Assembly: GCF_005771425.1 (NCBI RefSeq)
Contig: NZ_VBTZ01000003.1
Span: 186,001 to 250,000, forward strand
DNA: 64,000 nucleotides
DNA from: Methylocystis sp. B8
GTDB lineage: Bacteria; Pseudomonadota; Alphaproteobacteria; Rhizobiales; Beijerinckiaceae
Direction of reading: 5' to 3'
Shown here: piece after piece, positions 26,678-36,039 of the stretch
Layout: every line of letters starts with the position of its first letter
Numbering within the stretch: position 1 is the stretch's first letter
Made by a program: the position numbers and the translations under genes
The notes under the pieces: generated by a model
Told to the model about the DNA's origin: nothing
Database searches by the model: none
Seen by the model: the letters and a program-made list of their open reading frames with translations, nothing else

Positions 26678-27582
26678 GCGGAACGCCGACCTTCTCCGCG
26701 AGGCCGACCTTTCTCGGCGCTGAGTCGCGCGCCGACGCGGCAGTTGCTGTCGCGGGCGTCCCTTTCGATATTGGAACGACCAACCGCAGCGGCGCGCGCT
26801 TCGGGCCGACGGCGATTCGTCATGCAAGCCGTATGCTGATCGACGGCGATCATCCCTCGCTGTGGACATCGCCGCTCAGTCTACCGCTCGCCGACATTGG
26901 GGATTTCGCCATAGCGCTCGGCGATATCGTCGCAACTTTGAAACTCATCGAGGAGCAGGCCTCATCCCATGCGCATCTCGTGACGCTTGGCGGCGATCAT
27001 GGAATCACGCTGCCCTTGTTGCGCGCTTGCGCAAAAAAGCGCGGACCTCTGGCGCTGATCCATTTCGACGCCCACGTCGACACATGGCCCGAGAATTTCG
27101 GCCAGCCTTATGCGCATGGCTCGATGTTCTATCATGCGATCAACGAAGGCGTTGTCGACGCGCATCGCATGATCCAGATCGGCATACGCTCGCCGGTTCA
27201 ACGCGAAGTCTACGACTGGACGCTTGGACGCGGCGTCACGGTGGTTGCTGCGCAGGACGTTCACGAGAGGGGCCCAGCGGCCGTCGCCGCGCGCATTATC
27301 GAGGTTGTCGGCGACGCCCCAGTCTATTTGACCTTCGACGTTGACGCGCTCGATCCGGCCTTTGCGCCTGGAACCGGCACGCCGGAAATCGGCGGCCTCG
27401 CGACTTGGCAGGCGCGGGCGATTATCCGCAAGCTTTCCGGTTTGAACTTCGTCGGAATGGATGTGGTTGAAGTCGCGCCTGCCTATGACGTCTCCGAGGT
27501 CACCGCGCTCGCCGGCGCGACGATGGCCTGGGAGTATCTTTGCCTTTTGGCGGCGTCCGCCACCGCCGCGCGGTCAGCCTAG
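26674..27582 (+). CDS. speB: Agmatinase (ureohydrolase family)
   Basis: Hydrolyses agmatine to putrescine and urea with a dinuclear manganese site. Metal ligands are seen in LGGDHGITLPLL (His), IHFDAHVDTW (Asp, His, Asp) and TFDVDALDPAFAPGTGTPE (two Asp). The N-terminal GVPFDIGTTNRSGARFGP is the substrate-binding loop. The length of 302 residues is normal. The ATG at 26674 overlaps the pdaD stop (ATGA). The assignment over arginase or formimidoylglutamase is supported by the upstream arginine decarboxylase. Confidence 0.94.
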   Translation: MSGTPTFSARPTFLGAESRADAAVAVAGVPFDIGTTNRSGARFGPTAIRHASRMLIDGDHPSLWTSPLSLPLADIGDFAIALGDIVATLKLIEEQASSHAHLVTLGGDHGITLPLLRACAKKRGPLALIHFDAHVDTWPENFGQPYAHGSMFYHAINEGVVDAHRMIQIGIRSPVQREVYDWTLGRGVTVVAAQDVHERGPAAVAARIIEVVGDAPVYLTFDVDALDPAFAPGTGTPEIGGLATWQARAIIRKLSGLNFVGMDVVEVAPAYDVSEVTALAGATMAWEYLCLLAASATAARSA

Positions 27583-27702
27583 CACGAGCTTCCCCGCCAC
27601 CCATACGGCACTTGCCAAGGCCGCCCTTCGGCAGCACTCTCCGCCCTGAACGGCCGCCAACGCGGCAGTCTGGTTCGGCGTTTTGCGGGTGGGGAGGGCG
27701 GG

Positions 27703-28269
27703 ATGACCAGGGTGGACGAATGGCGGGCGCGAGAAGTCGTCGGCGTTTTCGCGGACGGCTATGCGCTCGACAGCGCAATCGCTGAATTGCTGAATTCGGG
27801 CTTCGATCTCGGCGACGTCAGCCTGCTTGCGGGCGAAAAGGCCGTTGTCGCCAAACTTGGCCATAAATATGAGAAAGTCGAGGACATCGAAGATGATGGT
27901 GACGCGCCTCGTGTTGCTTATGTGCCGAAAGAATCTCGTAGCACGAAAAGCGGCGCCATCATCGGCGCCCTTGTCTATGTCGGCGCGGCCGCGGCGGCTG
28001 GCGCTGTGCTCGCGTCAGGCGGAGCGCTCGCAATGCTTCTCGTCAGCGGCGTCGTCGGAGCGGAAGTCGGCGGTCTGATCGGCGCCGTCCTCGGCGAGTT
28101 CATGGATGACCGCCACGCAAAATATCTCCAGGAACAACTGGACCACGGCGGCCTGCTGCTCTGGGTCAGAACACGAAATTCGGCGCTGGAAGAAACGGCC
28201 AAGCGAATTCTCGCAAAGCACTCGGGCCGCGATGTGCATGCGCATGACATGCCCGTCGCGGCTGCGTAA
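27703..28269 (+). CDS. Glycine-zipper membrane protein, general-stress 17M-like, uncharacterised
   Basis: 188 residues. The first 45 (VVGVFADGYALDSAIAELL, SGFDLGDVSLLAG) resemble the small ferredoxin-like domain of the YflT/17M stress proteins. The middle has two glycine/alanine-rich hydrophobic helices (GAIIGALVYVGAAAAAGAVL; VGAEVGGLIGAVLGEFM) with glycine-zipper spacing, suggesting insertion or assembly in membranes. The C-terminus is soluble. No EcfG-type promoter match was found upstream. The role is unknown. Confidence 0.75.
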   Translation: MTRVDEWRAREVVGVFADGYALDSAIAELLNSGFDLGDVSLLAGEKAVVAKLGHKYEKVEDIEDDGDAPRVAYVPKESRSTKSGAIIGALVYVGAAAAAGAVLASGGALAMLLVSGVVGAEVGGLIGAVLGEFMDDRHAKYLQEQLDHGGLLLWVRTRNSALEETAKRILAKHSGRDVHAHDMPVAAA

Positions 28270-28547
28270 TCGGGACTATTGTGATGCCGGGTCATTTATG
28301 CGGGCGAAGCGTCGAGGTCGACCCTTAGCTCCCTTGGCCAATGCCGCAGGTCCGGGCAGGCTGCGAGCGATGCGTTGACAGCAACATTTCAGAAACAAAT
28401 CATTCACAGCTAAGATATCTGCATTCAGTTCGCTGTCACTATTCAGTCGCACTTCACAGTGCTTGGAGTAACCTCTTGATTATCCCGCCGCGCTCGTGAG
28501 AGTAAGCGTCGGATTTTGGCTTTCGTCCGCTAGGCGGCAATCTGGAC

Positions 28548-29738
28548 GTGAAACAGGCGTTGGGTCTCGCGAGCCGCATCTCTTTGAGCCGACGCCAAAT
28601 TGTCATTGCGGCGACGGTTTTTGGCGCTTTGGCCCTGGTCGGAGCTCTCGTTTATCGGTTGAGCCCGCAAGGGAGCTTTTTCCGAGACGAGACTGGGAGA
28701 GCGGCGGACGGGCGGCGCATGCCCCCGGTCGTGCGCAAGGGCAAGGCGATATTCATCCCTGATGGGTCGCCCTATCGCGCCCATATTGCCGTGGCCCCTG
28801 TCGAAACCCGGAACGTCAGCCTCAGTCGCGTCGTGCCCGGCACAGTCGAGGCCGATCCGGCCAGGACGGTTCGCGTGTTGGCGCCCGTCAATGGGCGCGT
28901 CAGCGAACTAAACGTCGAGCTTGGCGACAACGTCACGAAGGGCCAGCCGCTCGCGACTATTGATTCGGGCGATCTGGCGCAGGCCGTGGCCGACGCCGAA
29001 AAGGCCCGCGCTTCCGCAAAGCTTACCAAGAGCGCCTTGGATCGCGCCACTGGATTGAACAAGGCCGGCGGTCTTGCGCTTAGAGAACTTGAGCAAGCGC
29101 AGAACGACTTTCTGCAGGCGACGTCGGAATTGAAGCGCGCCGAAGCCCGGCTCGACGTGATTGGCGACAACAGCAAGGTCACCGGCCAGCGTAAGATCAC
29201 CCTTAACGCGCCGATCGATGGCACGATCACGGCGCTCGATACCGCGCCCGGCGACTTTATCGACAACACAACATCGCCGATGATGACCATCTCCAACCTC
29301 GATCGCGTATGGGTCACCGCCAACGTGCAGGAGAAGGATCTCGCCTTTGTTCAAAAGGGCGAGCGGGTAGAAGTTTCGCTTGTCGCCTATCCACGGGAAG
29401 TATTTCCTGGCAAGGTCGAAATCATCAGCCAATTGCTTGAAGCGGATACGCGCCGCAACAAGGTGCGCATCGCTTTCGACAACCCGCACGGCATGTTCAA
29501 GCTGAACATGTTCGCGACGGTGCGCTTCTTCTCACCGCCGTCGCAACGCGTGGTGGTTCCAGCGTCAGCGCTTATGATGGTCAACGACGCATCCAGCGTT
29601 TTCGTCGAAGTCGCCCCTTGGACCTTCGAGCGAAGGCCGGTCCAGCCCGAAGCCGACATCGATAGCGTCACGGTCGTTTTGGGGGTGAACGCCGGCCAGC
29701 GGATCGTCGTGCGCGGCGGGATCCTCCTGAATGATTGA
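28548..29738 (+). CDS. RND efflux periplasmic adaptor subunit (CzcB/CusB-like)
   Basis: 396 residues from a GTG. An N-terminal membrane anchor (QIVIAATVFGALALVGALVY) is followed by the membrane-fusion architecture. The lipoyl half-motif VRVLAPVNGRVSELNVELGD comes first, then a coiled-coil hairpin of about 70 residues with LKRAEARLDVIGD, the second half-motif ITLNAPIDGTITALDTAPGD, and a beta-barrel (VWVTANVQEKDLAFVQKGE). It links the inner-membrane pump to the outer-membrane channel. Its end overlaps the pump gene by eight bases. It is the first gene of the efflux operon. Confidence 0.94.
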   Translation: MKQALGLASRISLSRRQIVIAATVFGALALVGALVYRLSPQGSFFRDETGRAADGRRMPPVVRKGKAIFIPDGSPYRAHIAVAPVETRNVSLSRVVPGTVEADPARTVRVLAPVNGRVSELNVELGDNVTKGQPLATIDSGDLAQAVADAEKARASAKLTKSALDRATGLNKAGGLALRELEQAQNDFLQATSELKRAEARLDVIGDNSKVTGQRKITLNAPIDGTITALDTAPGDFIDNTTSPMMTISNLDRVWVTANVQEKDLAFVQKGERVEVSLVAYPREVFPGKVEIISQLLEADTRRNKVRIAFDNPHGMFKLNMFATVRFFSPPSQRVVVPASALMMVNDASSVFVEVAPWTFERRPVQPEADIDSVTVVLGVNAGQRIVVRGGILLND

Positions 29739-32700
29739 GCGCATCGTCGAGTTCTGCCTCAAGCACCGCGCCGGCGTAATTCTGGCCACAGCGCTCATCT
29801 TTGCGTTTGGCGTCTATTCGTGGACGCAACTCAAGATCGAAGCCTATCCAGAAATCGGCGATGTCACAGTTATTGTGACTACTCGGGCGATTGGCTTGGC
29901 CGCCGAGGAAGTCGAGCAGCAGATAACAGTCCCGCTTGAACGCGCGCTCGCGAGCACGCCGGGCCTCCTCACCATTCGCTCGACGAGCACTTTCGCGCTG
30001 TCGCTCATCACCATGGTGTTCAAGGACGGCGTCGAGGACTATTGGGCCCGCCAACGCGTGTTGGAACGCCTCGCGCTTGTCTCGCTGCCTGCCAATATTC
30101 AACCTGGGCTCGGTCCGCTTACCGGGCCGACAGGCGAAATTCTCAGATACACTCTGGAGTCCGACACCAAAAACATCGAAGACCTGTCGGAAATTCAGCG
30201 TTGGATCGTCATTCCGGCGCTTAATCAGGTCCCAGGCGTTGCAAGCGTCGCCAATTTTGGCGGCGTCACGCGTCAGTTCCAGCTCCAACTCGATCCAGTC
30301 GCGATGCAGCGCTACGGGCTTGGATTGACAGACGTCACCAACTCCATCGTCGCAAACAGCGCCAGCGCCGGCGGCAGCCGCATCACGCGGGGAGAGCAAT
30401 CCTACGTCATTCGCAGCATCGGCCTTGTCCGCACCAAGGAGGATCTTGGAAATATCGTCATCGCTGAACATGGCGGCGTCCCCGTGCTGACCAAAGACGT
30501 CGGCACGCCGCGCTACAGCGCACAAGAGCGCGAAGGCATGCTCGGCAAGGATTACAATTCGAACGCCATTCAGGGCGTCGTGCAAATGCTAAAGGGCGAC
30601 AACGCCACGGTCGTTTTGAAGGCGGTGCATGACAGAATTGATGAGCTGAATGCGCAACTCGCGCCGCAAGAGGTGAAAATCGTCCCCTACATGGACCGCA
30701 ACGAACTCGTTCAACTCACGGTCTCGAAGGTGGCGCATACCGTCACGGAGGGCATTGTCCTCGTCGTCGTCGTCTTGATGCTTTTTCTCGGCAGCCCGCG
30801 CAGCTCGCTCGTCGTCGCGGCGACGATTCCGCTGTCTCTGGCCTTCGCCTTTATCCTGATGAATTTCACCAAGCTGCCGGCGAATCTTCTGTCCCTTGGG
30901 TCGATCGACTTCGGCATTATCGTCGATGGCGCGATCATCGTAACGGAATCGATTCTCAGACTGCGAGAGCACAACCCTGACCGCGAGCTTCAAGTCGTTG
31001 ACGTTCAATTCGTCGTCGGCCAAGTGGTGCGGCCGATCTTCTTCGCCACCGTTATCATCATCGCCGGTTATGTGCCGCTCTTGGGATTGGAGCGCGTCGA
31101 GGCCAGACTCTTTGCGCCGGTCGCCTACACGATCGCCTACGCGCTCATCGGCGCCCTGCTGTGCACGCTGATGCTCGTGCCCGGCCTCGCCTATATGGCG
31201 CTACGCTATCCATCGAAGCCCTTTCACAATCGCGTGCTCGAATGGATGGAAAAGCGCTACAAGGAAGCGCTCTATCGCTGCCTTGAGCAGCCGGCGATCA
31301 TCTACGTTACGACGGCGCTCGCGATTTGGGGCGTCGTCGTGGCCGGCGGAACGGTGGGCCGCGACTTTCTGCCAAATCTCGATGAAGGCTCGCTCTGGCT
31401 GCAGGTGCAGATGCCGAGCGGCATATCGTTCGAGAAAGCGTCCGATATGGCGAGCGATTTGCGCAAAGCCGTAATGGAGTTTCCAGAAGTCTCCTACGTC
31501 ATCACCCAGATCGGCCGGAACGATGATCGCACGGATCCATGGACGACGAGTCATATCGAAGCGCCCATAGGCCTCAACCGCTACGATTCGTGGCCCGATC
31601 GTGAGACGAAGGAACAATTCATCACAAAGCTGACCAAGCGCCTCAGTCAGCTTCCAGGAATGGATATCGGCGTAAGCCAGCCGATCATCGACAACGTCAA
31701 TGATCTCGTCAGCGGCGCTCATAGCGCGATGGTGGTCAAGATTTTTGGCGAGGACCTCAAGGAGACCCGTCGTATTGGCAATGAGGTCGTCGCCGCTCTG
31801 AAGACGGTGAAAGGCACGACTCAGACATCGATCGTACAGGAGCCGCCGATACCGCAGATTGCGTTCCATATCGATCGCGCTGCGGCAGCGCGTTACGGCA
31901 TCAATGTTTCCGATGTTTCGAATATGATCCAGGTTGGCGTCGGAGGCGCCTCGATCGGCCAGATTTACGTGAACGATCGCAGCTACGACATGACGGTGCG
32001 CTTTCCTCTTCAATCGCGCAACAGTCCCGAAGAGCTCAGCGATCTTCTTGTGAAATCCTCCTCGGGGGCGCAAATTCCCTTATCGGCGATATCAAAAATC
32101 ACGTTGCAGAATGGAGAAAGCGCCATTTCGCACGAAAAAACGAAACGCGTGCTTACCGTTCGCCTCGACTATGCCGACCGTGACCTCAGCTCATATCTCG
32201 CCGAGGCCCAAAAGAAGGTCGCCGAGACAGTTTCGTATGACAAGCAGGCCAACAGCATCGTCTGGAGCGGAAAATTTGAAAATCAGCAGCGCGCGCAGGC
32301 GCGGCTGACGATCATCGTCGGCGTCGTGCTGCTGCTGATGCTGCTGATCCTTTACATTGGCTTCGCCAAGCTAAGAAACGCGCTGCTGATCCTCGGCGTG
32401 GTGCCGCTCTCTGCGCTCGGCGGCCTGATCTTGCTGATCGTGACGCGCGAGACGCTCAATGTTGCGACAGGCGTGGGATTCTTGGCGCTTTTTGGCGTCG
32501 CCGTGCAAAATGGAATTATCATGGTGTCGCATCTCAATCGCGTTACTGCGGTGCATGTCGCCTCGGCGCGCGCGCGACGACCGGACATGGAGGCGGGCGA
32601 TGAGATTGACGGCCATGAGCGCGCGAACTTTCGCGATCAAGTTCTTGAAGGCGCAGCGGAGCGCTTCCGCTCTGTGTTGATGACGTCCGCGGTGCCGATG

Positions 32701-32895
32701 GTGGGCATGCTGCCTGCGGCGCTCGCGACAGGCGTCGGCAGCGACGTTCAGCGCGGCCTCGGCACGGTGATCGTCGGGGGACTGTTAGCGGCGACCGGGT
32801 TGATCCTCTTCATTATTCCGACGCTGCATTTTGTCATAGAACGTTTTATGGAAAGGCGCATGAGCGGCAGCGCCAATGAGATCCTCCGAGTCTGA
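29731..32895 (+). CDS. HME-type RND efflux pump, inner-membrane subunit (CzcA-like)
   Basis: A 1054-residue proton-driven antiporter with 12 transmembrane segments and two large periplasmic loops. The heavy-metal (HME) signature is SIDFGIIVDGAIIVTE, with Asp399 and the following Glu in TM4, as distinct from the DDAIVVVE of drug pumps. It opens with the conserved IVEFCLKHRAGVI and EAYPEIGDVTV. The cargo is most likely a divalent metal cation, but the sequence does not fix which. No metal-responsive regulator gene lies adjacent. Confidence 0.95.
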   Translation: MIERIVEFCLKHRAGVILATALIFAFGVYSWTQLKIEAYPEIGDVTVIVTTRAIGLAAEEVEQQITVPLERALASTPGLLTIRSTSTFALSLITMVFKDGVEDYWARQRVLERLALVSLPANIQPGLGPLTGPTGEILRYTLESDTKNIEDLSEIQRWIVIPALNQVPGVASVANFGGVTRQFQLQLDPVAMQRYGLGLTDVTNSIVANSASAGGSRITRGEQSYVIRSIGLVRTKEDLGNIVIAEHGGVPVLTKDVGTPRYSAQEREGMLGKDYNSNAIQGVVQMLKGDNATVVLKAVHDRIDELNAQLAPQEVKIVPYMDRNELVQLTVSKVAHTVTEGIVLVVVVLMLFLGSPRSSLVVAATIPLSLAFAFILMNFTKLPANLLSLGSIDFGIIVDGAIIVTESILRLREHNPDRELQVVDVQFVVGQVVRPIFFATVIIIAGYVPLLGLERVEARLFAPVAYTIAYALIGALLCTLMLVPGLAYMALRYPSKPFHNRVLEWMEKRYKEALYRCLEQPAIIYVTTALAIWGVVVAGGTVGRDFLPNLDEGSLWLQVQMPSGISFEKASDMASDLRKAVMEFPEVSYVITQIGRNDDRTDPWTTSHIEAPIGLNRYDSWPDRETKEQFITKLTKRLSQLPGMDIGVSQPIIDNVNDLVSGAHSAMVVKIFGEDLKETRRIGNEVVAALKTVKGTTQTSIVQEPPIPQIAFHIDRAAAARYGINVSDVSNMIQVGVGGASIGQIYVNDRSYDMTVRFPLQSRNSPEELSDLLVKSSSGAQIPLSAISKITLQNGESAISHEKTKRVLTVRLDYADRDLSSYLAEAQKKVAETVSYDKQANSIVWSGKFENQQRAQARLTIIVGVVLLLMLLILYIGFAKLRNALLILGVVPLSALGGLILLIVTRETLNVATGVGFLALFGVAVQNGIIMVSHLNRVTAVHVASARARRPDMEAGDEIDGHERANFRDQVLEGAAERFRSVLMTSAVPMVGMLPAALATGVGSDVQRGLGTVIVGGLLAATGLILFIIPTLHFVIERFMERRMSGSANEILRV

Positions 32896-32905
32896 CAGTT
32901 AGCTT

Positions 32906-34459
32906 ATGAGCGAGAAGAGCCATAGATGCAGGCAAAAAGCCGGCGCCGCGCCAGTTTTGCGCGCGGCGGCGCTTGCAGGGCTCGCGGCGGCGCTCTCGGG
33001 CTGTTTGGTCGGTCCCGATTTTGTTCAACCGCCGGCGCCGGAGGCGCCGCATTTTACTCCGGAAAAAACAGCCTCCCCTGGTCTGGGCCAGCATTTTGCC
33101 GAGGGACGCGACATCCCGGAGGATTGGTGGACGCTCTTTCGGTCAAAGCCCCTCGACACGCTGGTTCGCGAGGCGCTCGATCGCAATCCTTCGCTCGAGG
33201 CGGCAGAGGGGGGGATTCGCATCGCCTATTTCACCGCCGAAGCGCAGAGGGGCGTGCTCCTGCCCCAGGTCGGGATCCTTGCCAACGAAAGCCAGAACCT
33301 GCAGTCGAACAATCGGGCGCTTGGCGCGATCAACCAGTCGCTTTTCAACCAGTTTTTCCCGAGTCCCTACAACATCGTCACTGGTCAAGCGACGCCAAGC
33401 CCGGCGACGGTTAATCCAAACGCGCCTTACGGCCTTTTCTTGAAACAGCTTTCGATCAGCTATGCGCCGGACATTTGGGGGCTGAACCGGCGGAATATCG
33501 AGTCGCTCGAGGCGCAAACCGAGCAGGCGGCGTTCCAGATGGAGGCGGCGCGGCTGGCGCTCACGTCCAATGTCGTCGTCGCGGCCATTCAGGAAGCTTC
33601 GATCCGCGGGCAGATCGAGGCGACAAAAAACATCATTGCGATCCTGAAGGACTCCCTTGAAATCCTGAGGCGACAATATTCCTTCGGCTCCATCGCCAAG
33701 GCGGATGTCGTCGCGCAGGAGGCGGCGCTCGCGCAGGCCGAGCAGGCCCTGCCGCCGCTCGAAAAGCAGCTCGCGCTGCAGCGCGACCTTCTGACCGCTC
33801 TGGCCGGCCGTCTTTCCTTCGAAGAGATCGAGCAGAAATTCAACCTCACGCAACTGAAGCTGCCGGTGACAGTTCCGGTGAGCGTGCCCTCGATGCTTGT
33901 CGAGCAACGTCCCGACATTCGCGCGGCTGAAGCCAATCTGCATGCCGCGACCGCCGCTGTCGGCGTCGCCCGCGCCGCTCGGCTGCCGAACATCACGCTC
34001 TCCGCCAATCTGGGCGTGAGCGCCTTTCATGTCGCGCAGCTCTTCGCCCCGGGAACAGGTTTGTACACGCTCGCCGCGAACGCCGCGCAGCCGCTTTTCG
34101 ATGGCATGACGCTATTGAACAAGGAACGTTCGGCCGTCGCGGCTCTGGAGCAGGCTGATGCGCAATATCGCAGCACGGTCGTTAATGCGTTCCAGAATGT
34201 CACTGACGCGCTACGTTCCTTGCAGTCGGACGCCAAGGCGGTCGAAACCGCGCGTAAGAGCGAAGACGCCGCCAAACGCAGCCTTGATATCGTGCGCATG
34301 CAATTGAAGTATGGACAGGTCTCTCAGATCGCCGTCTTCACTGCGCAGCGACTCTATTTCTCAGCCTCGCTATTGCGCGTGCAGGCTGAAGCGACGCGTC
34401 TCGCCGACACGGCGGCGCTTTTCATGGCGCTTGGCGGCGGCTGGTGGAACCGCGAGTAA
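32906..34459 (+). CDS. RND efflux outer-membrane lipoprotein (NodT/CusC-type)
   Basis: The outer-membrane channel of the same efflux system, 517 residues. The N-terminus carries a lipoprotein signal with the lipobox LSGC at about residue 32, then GPDFVQPPAPEAP typical of NodT-family proteins. Two repeated helical OEP domains follow, marked by LSISYAPDIWGLNRRNIESL and, in the second, LVEQRPDIRAAEANLHAATA. It starts 10 bases after the pump gene. The three genes plus the following kinase-like gene read as one transcript. Confidence 0.94.
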   Translation: MSEKSHRCRQKAGAAPVLRAAALAGLAAALSGCLVGPDFVQPPAPEAPHFTPEKTASPGLGQHFAEGRDIPEDWWTLFRSKPLDTLVREALDRNPSLEAAEGGIRIAYFTAEAQRGVLLPQVGILANESQNLQSNNRALGAINQSLFNQFFPSPYNIVTGQATPSPATVNPNAPYGLFLKQLSISYAPDIWGLNRRNIESLEAQTEQAAFQMEAARLALTSNVVVAAIQEASIRGQIEATKNIIAILKDSLEILRRQYSFGSIAKADVVAQEAALAQAEQALPPLEKQLALQRDLLTALAGRLSFEEIEQKFNLTQLKLPVTVPVSVPSMLVEQRPDIRAAEANLHAATAAVGVARAARLPNITLSANLGVSAFHVAQLFAPGTGLYTLAANAAQPLFDGMTLLNKERSAVAALEQADAQYRSTVVNAFQNVTDALRSLQSDAKAVETARKSEDAAKRSLDIVRMQLKYGQVSQIAVFTAQRLYFSASLLRVQAEATRLADTAALFMALGGGWWNRE

Positions 34460-34465
34460 GACTTC

Positions 34466-35950
34466 GTGGCGGGATGCGCAACAAGAGCCGGTGATGAATT
34501 GAAAACCGAAGACGCGATAGTCGAGCTCCGCGAACTTCGAGATGACGTCGCGTCGCTGCGTGACGCTGTGTTGCGCCAAGGCGAGGCGCGCCTCCTGGAG
34601 TGGGGCGCGACAGGGGAGGGGGCGTCCAATCTGGCCTATTATCTCGCTCTCCGGAGCCACGATTTGTTGGCGCTTCAATTGCGCCTCGCCGCCTATGGCC
34701 TTTCCTCGCTCGGCCGCAGCGAAGCGGATGTCATGCCCGCTCTCGACGCGCTGCTGGCGACCCTTTGCAGACTGTGCGGCGAACAAGCTGAATATCCACC
34801 CCTCGCTGCGATGCGCGCCGGCGAGGATGCGCTGAATCGCTCCTGCGATCGGATGTTCGGTGAAAGCACAGCGGCGCGCCGGACTCGCATTATGGTGACA
34901 TTGCCCAGCGAAGCCGCCGCGGATTTGGGCCTCGTCTCGGCCCTCCTTGATGCCGGTATGGATTGCGCCCGCATCAACTGTGCACATGATGACGCTGTCG
35001 CCTGGAGCCAGATGGTCGACAATGTCCGCGCCGCCTCGCGGCGTCTTGGCCGAACTTGTAAGGTCATGATGGATATTGCGGGGCCGAAGCTGCGAATAGA
35101 GGCCGTACACGCGCCGGAGAAATATCGCTTACATCTAGGAGAGCGCCTGCGTCTTGCTCCTCGTCTCGACCAGCGCAGCGGGCCCTTGGCTTTCTCGCTC
35201 AATTTTCCGCAGGTCATTGCGCAACTGCGTTGCGGCTCGGAGGTCTCTTTCGACGACGGCAAGGCCACCGGTCGGGTCGTCGCTGTTGATAAAGAGGGCG
35301 CGGAGCTCGAAATCATCGCGGCTCGGGCGAAGGGGCTGCGGCTGAAGCCTGCTAAAGGCGTGAATTTCCCTTCGATCGACCTTGAGCTCTCGTCGCTGAC
35401 GTCCAAGGATTTGGGCGACCTCGACTTTGTCGCGCGTTCGGCGGATCTGGTCGGCTTTTCATTCGTTCAACGTGTTGAAGACGTCATGCAGCTGCAAGCG
35501 GAACTCGCCGCGCGGCGCGGGGAGAAACCTGCACAAACGCTTGTCCTCAAGATCGAAACGCCGCTTGCAATCCGTAACCTTCCACGCCTGATCGTCCAGT
35601 CTGCGGCCCGGCATCCGACAGCCGTGATGATCGCGCGTGGCGATCTTGCGGTCGAGGTCGGTTTCGCGCGCCTCTCTGAGATGCAGGAGGAAATTCTGTG
35701 GCTATGCGAGGCCGCGCATGCGCCCGTGATCTGGGCGACCCAGGTTCTTGACCAACTCGTGCATGAAGGCGTCGCCAGTCGAGCCGAGACCACCGACGCG
35801 GCGATGGCGCAGCGCGCAGATTGCGTCATGCTCAACAAAGGCGACTATCTGCCACAAGGCGTGCGATTCCTGCAGGACGTGCTCGTCCGTATGGAACGCC
35901 ACCACTCCAAGAAATTCGCCCGGCTCGCAAAGCTTCATGCGTGGTCGTGA
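34466..35950 (+). CDS. Atypical pyruvate-kinase-like protein with N-terminal extension
   Basis: 494 residues from a GTG six bases after the efflux operon. The first ~140 form an extra helical domain (LAYYLALRSHDLLALQLRL, AYGLSSLGRSEADVMPALDA). The rest is a pyruvate-kinase barrel: RIMVTLPSEAAADLG, CARINCAHDD, VMMDIAGPKLRI, KGVNFPSIDL, MIARGDLAVEVG, WATQVLDQL. The effector-binding C-terminal domain is missing and the usual MLSGETA is changed to MLNKGDY, with GVASRAET in place of PTRAE. It belongs to a poorly known PK-like family; whether it makes pyruvate and ATP is uncertain. A TTG at 34499 is an alternative start. Confidence 0.8.
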   Translation: MAGCATRAGDELKTEDAIVELRELRDDVASLRDAVLRQGEARLLEWGATGEGASNLAYYLALRSHDLLALQLRLAAYGLSSLGRSEADVMPALDALLATLCRLCGEQAEYPPLAAMRAGEDALNRSCDRMFGESTAARRTRIMVTLPSEAAADLGLVSALLDAGMDCARINCAHDDAVAWSQMVDNVRAASRRLGRTCKVMMDIAGPKLRIEAVHAPEKYRLHLGERLRLAPRLDQRSGPLAFSLNFPQVIAQLRCGSEVSFDDGKATGRVVAVDKEGAELEIIAARAKGLRLKPAKGVNFPSIDLELSSLTSKDLGDLDFVARSADLVGFSFVQRVEDVMQLQAELAARRGEKPAQTLVLKIETPLAIRNLPRLIVQSAARHPTAVMIARGDLAVEVGFARLSEMQEEILWLCEAAHAPVIWATQVLDQLVHEGVASRAETTDAAMAQRADCVMLNKGDYLPQGVRFLQDVLVRMERHHSKKFARLAKLHAWS

Positions 35951-36039
35951 GGCCCCTATGTTTTCGTTCATCGTCACAAAGTCGCGGCAGCCTTAAAGAT
36001 GCTTTCGTAAAGATTTGGAACCTGCGAGAGCGGTTTGAA

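Noticed and set aside
27703-28269. EcfG control of the 17M-like glycine-zipper gene
   Set aside because: Expected from its family resemblance, but no GGAAC-N16/17-NGTT lies upstream.
28375-28403. TTGACA as a promoter for the efflux operon
   Set aside because: A perfect -35 hexamer, but AATCAT at 17 bases is a poor -10 and the spacing to the GTG is long; not enough to call.
30589-32073. Antisense frames (144 and 290 codons) within the RND pump gene
   Set aside because: Composition mirrors the pump coding strand; no independent signals.
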